Assembly (NCBI GenBank): GCA_900552325.1
Contig: URZG01000041.1
Coordinates: 1-12,081 of the forward strand
DNA: 12,081 nucleotides
Origin: an uncultured Porphyromonadaceae bacterium
GTDB lineage: Bacteria; Bacteroidota; Bacteroidia; Bacteroidales; Muribaculaceae
Reading direction: 5' to 3'
This document shows, piece by piece, positions 5,950 to 12,081 of the stretch. The first letter of the stretch is position 1. Each line of letters begins with the position of its first letter. Position numbers and translations under genes: made by a program. Below the pieces are notes generated by a model. That model worked only from the letters and a program-made list of their open reading frames with translations, had not been told where the DNA came from and did not search any database.

Positions 5950-6975
5950 TCAGTCCTGTTTCGGGAATAGATCGGGGCGTAGTTCAGGGAGGATACTGTT
6001 GGCGAATGTTTCGCGGCAGTACTTGTCGAGCTCGCCGAAATCGGGAGTCTGGTCGTCGTTGTATTTCTTTATGCGTCCTTCGAGGTAGACCACGGGGATG
6101 ATGTCGTCCATGCTTTCCCGGTTGATGGTGAAGGTACGATCCGATTGATTGACACTATTGTTTACGCGGGCGATTTTTGAGCGGAAAGATCCTAACGGGG
6201 CGGTCCCGGCGGGGCGCCTGAAGCCGAATTTATCCATGATTTTGGAGACAATCCCATCGTCAGGACGATAATCTTTGCCGCGCGGCCTGATTTTCACCTC
6301 CACGTCGAATGTCTGATCCTGCGCGTGCATCCCTTCGGCGGTGAAGATTCGATCTATTACCGTGTCACGGAAAACCAGTTCTTTGAGAAACGATTCGTTT
6401 TTGAACTCCTCGCGTACGGCACGCGGGCAGAACGGGTGGAGTTTCGGGCTGATATAGCCGTTGCCTTTGAAGAGCCGGCGCACGAAAGTTTTCATCACAT
6501 CGGTAACCGTCTCCTCGCGGCTGTTGGAGTGTATCGCCAGGAAGCCCTCGTTGTGGTCGAGCGGCAGGTAGAGCAGAAAATAGTAGTAACGCAGAATCGT
6601 CTTGTCCTTGCCGAAGGCCTTGGCGTCGGTGGCGGTTACGTCGGAATCGCTCATCAGGCCGTGACGCCCGAACCGTCCGCCGTTTATTACGCCGTAGATG
6701 AGGTGGTTCGCCGGGTCGACCGTCGGCATGTATGCCGCGTAGATATTTGCCGCCGACGAGATCAGTTTGAGCTGTTTCTTGATTGAATCGTCCTGAGCGT
6801 TTTTCGTCACGAGGGAGTTCCTCACATGATCGAGGTACTTGTGCATGATCTGAATGTCGGAGTTGATCCGACGTTGATACAGCACTTCCCGGGCGAAATC
6901 GCGGAAAGTTTTGAACCGCACGTCGTTGTGGTTCAGTTGGAATCGGAAGAATTCAAGTTTGGGTCGCAGTGCCAT
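5950..6975 (-). CDS. Unrecognised 341-aa soluble protein, first gene of a two-gene operon
   Basis: No signal peptide or membrane helix. The N-terminus (1-70) is helical and basic. A beta-rich centre contains LIYGVINGGRFGRHG (92-106) and a strand-helix pattern, YYYFLLYLPL then EGFLAIHSN then VTDVMKTFVRRLF (130-169), which looks like a ferredoxin-like or ligand-binding fold. Residues 220-232 (QTFDVEVKIRPRG) and 292-303 (IIPVVYLEGRIK) suggest further strands. No catalytic signature is evident. The gene follows a clear -7 box and is translationally close to the membrane protein gene behind it. An accessory sensor/effector pair, perhaps in defence, is inferred only from the pairing and from location beside an integration hot spot. 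The base composition matches the GC-rich right side, so it was not part of the AT-rich element. Confidence 0.85.
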   Translation of the reverse strand: MALRPKLEFFRFQLNHNDVRFKTFRDFAREVLYQRRINSDIQIMHKYLDHVRNSLVTKNAQDDSIKKQLKLISSAANIYAAYMPTVDPANHLIYGVINGGRFGRHGLMSDSDVTATDAKAFGKDKTILRYYYFLLYLPLDHNEGFLAIHSNSREETVTDVMKTFVRRLFKGNGYISPKLHPFCPRAVREEFKNESFLKELVFRDTVIDRIFTAEGMHAQDQTFDVEVKIRPRGKDYRPDDGIVSKIMDKFGFRRPAGTAPLGSFRSKIARVNNSVNQSDRTFTINRESMDDIIPVVYLEGRIKKYNDDQTPDFGELDKYCRETFANSILPELRPDLFPKQD

Positions 6976-7019
6976 AAATAATATTTCAGTTGGTAGGTTT
7001 GTCTGTAGAAATGCTGTCG

Positions 7020-7027
7020 CAAATGTA
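7020..7027 (-). promoter_or_regulatory. -7 box for the two-gene operon
   Basis: The minus strand reads TACATTTG, an exact TAnnTTTG match, preceded by a T run. A -33 TTTG at the usual distance is not clear (the bases there are CTTCCG). The predicted leader to the start codon at 6975 is roughly 40 nt. It lies in the gap 6976-7129, which otherwise shows no gene or strong terminator. Confidence 0.55.
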
Positions 7028-7129
7028 CAAAAAAAGTTTTACAGCCGGAAGTCTGATTGTTGCCTATGACCGGTTATAGATTGGGATGCAAAGCGGTCCC
7101 CATTATCCGGAATCGTTTATCGTCCGCGG

Positions 7130-8011
7130 TCATTCGTCACGGTGCTTTTCCAGTTTTACAGGCTTTTTATTTCCCCAGGCGTTTTTGGGAAGATACAGTT
7201 TTGCGAGGGAATTGATCTGAATATTTATAATATCTGAATTGCCGGTGCTATCTGAGGATGTTGTCCTCGGGTTATTGCCTGAAACCAGAGCTATATTTGC
7301 TTTGGCGATGCTCCATGTGCCGCTGTCGCATATCTCCTGCACAACAGCTCTTTTACGGAGGTCCCGCCTGGAGAACCGATATGTGGAATCGGCGCAAAGT
7401 TTCAATTCATAGATTTGTTTGCCGCGTTTCCCGGCATAATCTCCAACAAGTATTTCAGCTCGATAGTATGGCTTATCCGTCATTATCCACACCCAGCCCC
7501 CTCGCGGAGAACCGCACACGATACCGGGGATTCTCAATATCTTAATGATGTCAATGTTTTTGATGCCATAATCTTTCAAATCGGGGAATTCCCTATTTAT
7601 GATAGGTTGGAGATAGTCATACCCGCGCAATAGGTCCCCGGTGGAAACTATTTCCGAATTTTCATAAAATATGCCGTTAATTATTGTACGGAGATGTTGG
7701 CGGTATGAGGTATAGATTTTTACTACTCCATTGCAATCTGCAAAACCTAAATCAGAAGCCTTTACGGAGTCTATCACCGTAATGCTGTCAATTTCTGCCG
7801 GATATATAATTTCCAACGCTTTGGCTGCCAAAACTGCCGCTGAGTCGCTTTTCATCTGGTCGAGAGTATAGCCGAAAACTGAGTCATTCAACGCAACGCC
7901 ATCAACAATCCAGAGGGTTTTTGCCGGCCGCTCCCCGGTAAACGCTCGGGCAGTAAGGCATAGGGTAAAAATAAGGAATATCAATCCGATACCAAATCTA
8001 CTGTGTTTCAT
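7130..8011 (-). CDS. Secreted protein with two TonB-plug-like segments
   Basis: Residues 1-23 are a signal peptide (basic start, hydrophobic core, ARA before the likely cleavage). Residues 34-102 read like the plug of a TonB-dependent receptor: WIVDGVALND, then AEIDSITVIDSVKASDLG, then CNGVVKIYTS, corresponding to the family pattern VDGvp...I.sI.VLK...a..yG...ngGvi.I.T. Residues 110-180 repeat the pattern more loosely (NGIFY, IKNIDIIKILR, CGSPRGGWVWIMTDK). Residues 199-245 (YELKLCADSTYRFS ... SGTWSIAKANIAL) resemble the beta-sheet repeats of small Bacteroidetes lipocalin-like envelope proteins. There is no outer membrane barrel; at 293 residues it is far shorter than a receptor. It starts 64 nt after DUF4294 with no promoter of its own visible, so read-through is likely. 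The function is unknown; a periplasmic or envelope role is likely. Confidence 0.75.
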   Translation of the reverse strand: MKHSRFGIGLIFLIFTLCLTARAFTGERPAKTLWIVDGVALNDSVFGYTLDQMKSDSAAVLAAKALEIIYPAEIDSITVIDSVKASDLGFADCNGVVKIYTSYRQHLRTIINGIFYENSEIVSTGDLLRGYDYLQPIINREFPDLKDYGIKNIDIIKILRIPGIVCGSPRGGWVWIMTDKPYYRAEILVGDYAGKRGKQIYELKLCADSTYRFSRRDLRKRAVVQEICDSGTWSIAKANIALVSGNNPRTTSSDSTGNSDIINIQINSLAKLYLPKNAWGNKKPVKLEKHRDE

Positions 8012-8075
8012 GGGTTATTTCTTTTTGCGGTTGAACTTGATGGCTTGTCCCGGCGATGCGGGGGATAATAGAAAA

Positions 8076-8729
8076 TCACAGTTGGCCTTGCTCCACGGCG
8101 ATGACCACGCGCTCGATGATGGCGTCGTTCTCGTCCTTGTCGGGGCGGTAGTCCCCTTTGAGGTTCACACCGAAGAGTTTGCCGAATCCTTGCCAGAAAG
8201 AGGCGCGGAAAGAGCCGAGGAAGGCCTTCAGTATGTCGTAGCCGCTTTGGTCGGTCTGGCGCCGGATGAGTTTGACCAGCATCTTTGCCTGCGATTTCGT
8301 GAATTTCTTGAGCACTGGCTTATACTGTTTGAATACCGCACCCTCCATCTCCTTGAGATACCGCTCGCGCTCGGCCTGGGTAGGGAAAGTCTCGATGTAT
8401 TCGTATGTCTCGAGAAGTGTGGACGTTATCAGGCGGGCGTAGGGGAGGGCTTTCTTCACGTCGCGCACCGTGCGCCAGTAGAATTCCTCCTGCTTCTTAT
8501 TCTTAAATTTCAGGGGAGGGTAGACCGTTATTTCGTTGAATACGAGCACAAGCACCGTGTCGCCCTCTTCGGTGAGGGTGTGATATTTGCCGCGGTACAC
8601 CTTCCGCATTGGCGAGAGGTTCTCGCCGATCTGCTCGAGTTCCGGCGGTTCGGCTGCCGTGCATGGCGCGGTGGCGGCAGCTGCAACGGCAAGTATGAGG
8701 ATGAATGATATTCTGATAATATATTTCAT
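8076..8729 (-). CDS. DUF4294 family secreted protein
   Basis: 217 residues. An N-terminal signal peptide (about 1-26, IIRISFILILAVAAAAT then a small-residue cleavage region) is followed by the DUF4294 domain. Family features seen: GDTVLVLVFNEITVYPPL (56-73), KFKNKKQEEFYWRTVRDVKKALPYA (74-98, one continuous conserved block), and TKSQAKMLVKLIRRQT then SGYDILKAFLGSFRASFWQGFGKLFGVNLK (144-191). The family is widespread in Bacteroidetes and has no established function to my knowledge. The start at 8729 is 15 nt past the stop of the AddA-like gene, so the two form one transcript. A cysteine at 23 follows APC, which is a poor lipobox, so a lipoprotein is unlikely. Confidence 0.88.
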   Translation of the reverse strand: MKYIIRISFILILAVAAAATAPCTAAEPPELEQIGENLSPMRKVYRGKYHTLTEEGDTVLVLVFNEITVYPPLKFKNKKQEEFYWRTVRDVKKALPYARLITSTLLETYEYIETFPTQAERERYLKEMEGAVFKQYKPVLKKFTKSQAKMLVKLIRRQTDQSGYDILKAFLGSFRASFWQGFGKLFGVNLKGDYRPDKDENDAIIERVVIAVEQGQL

Positions 8730-8744
8730 GTCGGAGAGGTTGAG

Positions 8745-11700
8745 TCAGAGGGTAGGTGATGCGCCTTGGGTGACCGTGCGGATTATCCCCTGCAGCGGAT
8801 ACCACAGGTAGCCTGTCACGCGAGAACAGCCCATGTCGGTGAGGAGCTGCATATAGCGGCGTACCTGGCGCATGTAGCTTTTCTTTTCGGCGCCGAATTT
8901 ATAGTCGATCACGCAGACTTCCCCTGAGGGGAGCCACACAATGCGGTCGGGGCGCCGCACACCGTCGGCGGTGGTCGACGGGCGCTCTGTGATGACACGT
9001 GTGTAACCCTCGAACCAGGGGCGCACCCGGCCATCGGCCAGCGCTTTCTCCATCAGCTGCAGCTGCTGGCGCTCCTCCTCGGCGGTGAGGCGCGCGCGGT
9101 ATGCCGCGCGGTGCATCGCTTTCGGGAGATCGGCGATATGTGCCACATGGCTGAGTACATCGTGCAGGAACAGTCCGTACATCCGTTCGTCGGCTATGGA
9201 GTAGCGCTGTATTTCGTCGAGGTTGTCGGAAATGGCTATCTCCTTGCGGCTGAACACCCGGTAGTCGGCCAGGACACCCTGCGGCAACGGAAGTTCGGGC
9301 AGATCGTCCCACGGCCCGGCTTCCCGCGTATCCGCGGAGGCAGGGACGGTAGGTTCGCCCATCGAGAAACGCAACAGTTCTCCTCCCGGTTCCTTCCGCA
9401 CGTCCACGCCCGGAGCCAGCGCCCGGAGCCAGGGGCGCATCTCGGGTGTCACGTTCGCCGGGTCGGCAAGCCACTCGTCGGTCACCAGCGTCAGGGCGTC
9501 GGCGAGCACGGTGCCGAGCGACACCCCGCGTTCGTCCTCTTTCACCGTGGCGTAGACCGACAGCTCGCGCACCGGGCGCGTGAACGCCACGTATGCCACA
9601 TTGAGCGCGTCCAGGCGCTGCTCCTCGCAATAGCGGTCGTAGGCCGGCGCGAACGGCGGGTAAGCCGAGAGAGTGGAGAGGTTCTCCAGCGGGAGCATCG
9701 GCGGAATCAATTCCGGATCGATATCGGGAAATGCCGCCGGAGTCACCTCGTACCATGAAGTGCCCGTGTTGGCGGTGCGCACCAGTGTGCGTGAGAAGAA
9801 CGGCAGGTGCACACAGTTGTATTCCAGACCTTTGGACTGGTGTATCGTTGTGACGGTTATGGCGTCGAGACCGTCGGGGGCGGCCAGTTTCTCCGTGCGT
9901 CCCTTGCGGTTGAACCACCGCAGGAATGAAGCCATATCCGACGAGCCGTTTTCGGTGAAATCCATCACCTGATCCTGAAAGGCGGTTATGAACGCGATGT
10001 CGGCGGCAGCCTGCTCGGGGGGAACGGTCTGCTGCACGATACTCTCCACAAGTTCGTAAAGACTCGGGCAGCTCTGGTCGGCAAGCGCGGCCAGGCGCTC
10101 GTCGATCTGCCGCTGGAGGTCATCGTAGCCATCCTCCCTCATCCCCTTGATGGCGCGGGCGAGGGCTTCCGACGGCGTGAGGCGTTCCAGTGTCACTGTG
10201 CCGTCGGGGTTCTTCCGTTCCGCTTTCTGGAAGAGGCAAAGCTGGAAGCGGTGTATCAGACGCCGGCGCATGAATTCCGGATTGGGCACCATGCGGGTCT
10301 CGCCGCAGGAGGCGAAGTGCCGCAGGTCGGTGATCATCTCCGGAGTGGAGAGGAGGTGCAGCATGTTCACGATCATCATCACTGTGGTATTGGCTCCGAT
10401 CTCCAGGGCGTCGCTCGACATTATTCTTATCGGTCCGAACTCCCAGTCCTCTTCAGTCATCCTCTGCAGCAGGTGGTCGATCACTTTCTGACCGGAGCCG
10501 TGGTCGCGGACCAGCACGGCGATATCCGCCGGGCGGTAGCCGCGCCGCAACTGGCTCTCGATGGCTGCCGTCAGTTCGGCGAGGGTGCGCACGTCGTCAT
10601 CGCCCCCCTCCTCCGCGTTATCCTCTTCCGCATCCGCCCCTTTGCGGTGGAGAAGTATCTCCACATATCCCCCCAGCGATTCGAGATTTTTCGGGGCCAC
10701 CTGCTGTACAAGGCCGCGGTAGGCGCGCTCCACGGCGCCCCCCTGCGAGAGGGAGTCGACGATCCGCGACATGGCGCGGAACAATGAGTTGTTGAACAGC
10801 ACAATCTCGCGCGCCGAGCGCCAGTTGGTGTTCTGGTCGATGGAGACGCCGCGCACCTCTACCGCGTCGCTGCCGAAGCGGTTCGCCATCTCCTCCTCCA
10901 CGCGGTGCCCCAGCAGTTCCGGGTCGGCGTTTCGGAAGCGGTAGATACTCTGTTTCTCGTCGCCGATGATAAGGTCGCTCTCGTCGCGCGAGAGGCTTTC
11001 GCGCACCAGCGGTGCGAAGTTCTGCCACTGCATCTTCGACGTATCCTGGAATTCGTCGATAAGGAAGTGGCTGATCTGTGCACCGGTGCGCTCATAGATG
11101 AACGGTGCGTCGGCCTCGTCGATAAGTTCGGCCAGCAGCTCGTTGGTGTCGCCCAGGAGGAACGATTCGTTGTCGCGGCAGTAATTCTCCAGTTCGGAGG
11201 CGGCGTAGCTGAACAGTACCATCGGATAGAATTTCGACTGCACGAAGCTGTAGAGCCGCACCTGCGGCATCTCCGCCATTGCCCCGAGCGCCTCTTCCAG
11301 CGTGCGGGCCACCACAGGGTCGGCTTTGCCCGGGTCCTTGGCCCACGCTCCTTTGTAGGGTGATTTCTCGCCGTTTACCACCGCCATTATGGCATCGGTG
11401 AATTTGTCGGGCTTCTCGCCGTCGGCCAGACGCGCCAGCACTTTGAGGAGATTGGCCTGCACGTTCTTCTCGGGCTGCAGCGAGAGGACGGCCCGGGCGC
11501 CCTCCTTCATCCGCCCGCGTGCGGCGTCGATCCGTGCCGTAAGCGCGTCGAAGAACCCCTGCAGCCGCTCCGGCTCCGAGAAATACTCCTCCATCTCGGC
11601 GCGGTGCTGCTTGTAGTCTTCGTTAATGAGGTTGTCGATGGTGTCGACCAGTTCGCGGTTGAGATTCGACGACTGCGACATCAGGTGCGCCGCCTTCCCC

Positions 11701-12081
11701 TGGCTCATCAGGTGCTTCATGTACTCACCCAGGGAGTGAAAAAGGAACCTGCGGCGCCGGGCGGCTTTGCGGTCGGCCGGTGCGGGAAGGTTCACCGAGT
11801 CGAGCATGGTGCGCACCGATTCCATCACCGGGTAGCGCTGGTCTATTTCGAGAGTGTAATTGTCGGGCAGGTCGAGATCGCGTGCGAACACTCGCACGAT
11901 GTTCTGGAAGAACGAGTCGATGGTGCTGACGTTGAACCATGAGAAGTTGAACAGCAGGTCGGCCAGCGCCCTGAGCGAAGCCGCCGCCAGTTCTTTGGGG
12001 GAACATCCGAAATATTTCAGGAAGTAATCGGCGTGAGCGCTCAGGGGAGGGGTGGGGGAGTCCTGGTGCGCCAGCAGGTAA
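8745..12081 (-). CDS. AddA/RexA-like UvrD helicase-nuclease (5' end off window)
   Basis: SF1A helicase with a C-terminal PD-(D/E)XK nuclease, the type that processes double-strand DNA ends for RecA-dependent repair and degrades foreign linear DNA. The frame stays open to the right edge, so about 1,112 codons are visible and the N-terminus with the Walker A motif is missing. Seen in order: the family segment STIDSFFQNIVRVFARDL near 11880-11935; motif II DEFQDT (11040-11057); GDEKQSIYRFR (about 10933-10965); motif V TTIHQSKGLEYN (about 9820-9855); motif VI-like VAYVAFTRP (about 9575-9605); and the nuclease signature RPDRIVW...VCVIDYKFG (about 8893-8955). An in-frame GTG at 11895 lies inside this conserved segment and is not the true start. 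An AddB-like partner would be expected just upstream, outside the window. DUF4294 follows 15 nt after the stop. Confidence 0.92.
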   Translation of the reverse strand, partial: YLLAHQDSPTPPLSAHADYFLKYFGCSPKELAAASLRALADLLFNFSWFNVSTIDSFFQNIVRVFARDLDLPDNYTLEIDQRYPVMESVRTMLDSVNLPAPADRKAARRRRFLFHSLGEYMKHLMSQGKAAHLMSQSSNLNRELVDTIDNLINEDYKQHRAEMEEYFSEPERLQGFFDALTARIDAARGRMKEGARAVLSLQPEKNVQANLLKVLARLADGEKPDKFTDAIMAVVNGEKSPYKGAWAKDPGKADPVVARTLEEALGAMAEMPQVRLYSFVQSKFYPMVLFSYAASELENYCRDNESFLLGDTNELLAELIDEADAPFIYERTGAQISHFLIDEFQDTSKMQWQNFAPLVRESLSRDESDLIIGDEKQSIYRFRNADPELLGHRVEEEMANRFGSDAVEVRGVSIDQNTNWRSAREIVLFNNSLFRAMSRIVDSLSQGGAVERAYRGLVQQVAPKNLESLGGYVEILLHRKGADAEEDNAEEGGDDDVRTLAELTAAIESQLRRGYRPADIAVLVRDHGSGQKVIDHLLQRMTEEDWEFGPIRIMSSDALEIGANTTVMMIVNMLHLLSTPEMITDLRHFASCGETRMVPNPEFMRRRLIHRFQLCLFQKAERKNPDGTVTLERLTPSEALARAIKGMREDGYDDLQRQIDERLAALADQSCPSLYELVESIVQQTVPPEQAAADIAFITAFQDQVMDFTENGSSDMASFLRWFNRKGRTEKLAAPDGLDAITVTTIHQSKGLEYNCVHLPFFSRTLVRTANTGTSWYEVTPAAFPDIDPELIPPMLPLENLSTLSAYPPFAPAYDRYCEEQRLDALNVAYVAFTRPVRELSVYATVKEDERGVSLGTVLADALTLVTDEWLADPANVTPEMRPWLRALAPGVDVRKEPGGELLRFSMGEPTVPASADTREAGPWDDLPELPLPQGVLADYRVFSRKEIAISDNLDEIQRYSIADERMYGLFLHDVLSHVAHIADLPKAMHRAAYRARLTAEEERQQLQLMEKALADGRVRPWFEGYTRVITERPSTTADGVRRPDRIVWLPSGEVCVIDYKFGAEKKSYMRQVRRYMQLLTDMGCSRVTGYLWYPLQGIIRTVTQGASPTL

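Noticed and set aside
5538..6101. Plus-strand open frame of 187 codons
   Set aside because: It overlaps both genes of the minus-strand two-gene operon across their junction and has a glycine/arginine-rich composition typical of antisense frames in GC-rich DNA.
8015..8075. Open stretch encoding ...SPGQAIKFNRKKK after the DUF4294 stop, suggesting a frameshift or extra small gene
   Set aside because: DUF4294 already ends where the family normally does, and no start codon or promoter was found for a separate gene.
8010..8708. Long plus-strand open frame (232 codons) opposite DUF4294
   Set aside because: It mirrors the DUF4294 gene in GC-rich DNA; the minus-strand product has a signal peptide and family motifs, while the plus-strand product has no recognisable features.
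1..12081. CRISPR array or insertion sequence
   Set aside because: No regularly spaced repeats and no transposase were seen.

Overview
The window looks like Bacteroidales chromosome, probably Muribaculaceae-like. The evidence is promoters of the Bacteroidetes TTTG / TAnnTTTG type, A-rich rather than Shine-Dalgarno start regions, a DUF4294 protein (a family of this phylum), a Bacteroidetes-type tyrosine recombinase and an AddA/RexA-like helicase-nuclease. The genus is inference.

The window splits at a tRNA-Phe gene (4973-5045, minus strand). Left of it (1 to about 4972) the DNA is clearly AT-richer and reads as the right part of an integrated element sitting against the 3' end of the tRNA. Going left from the tRNA, it holds a tyrosine recombinase, a 734-residue SF2 helicase-like protein whose Walker A lysine is replaced by alanine, about 300 bases of structured non-coding DNA, an 89-residue small protein, a terminator, and a convergent 196-residue protein with its own promoter. 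A perfect 17-bp inverted repeat lies between the recombinase and the helicase-like gene and overlaps the predicted promoter of the latter. No second copy of the tRNA 3' end is seen, so the other end of the element is presumably beyond base 1.

Right of the tRNA the DNA is GC-rich and all genes are on the minus strand. In transcription order, from the right edge, they are: a large AddA-like helicase-nuclease cut by the window end; a secreted DUF4294 protein 15 nt behind it; a secreted protein with two TonB-plug-like segments but no barrel; then, after a new promoter, a two-gene operon of an unrecognised 341-residue soluble protein and a four-helix membrane protein 7 nt behind it.

The candidates for something undescribed are (a) the compact element built on a recombinase and a lysine-less SF2 protein with an inverted-repeat operator, and (b) the soluble plus tetraspan two-gene operon next to the integration hot spot, whose layout is that of several membrane-acting defence modules although no homology was recognised. 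Both are inferences that need database and structure searches.
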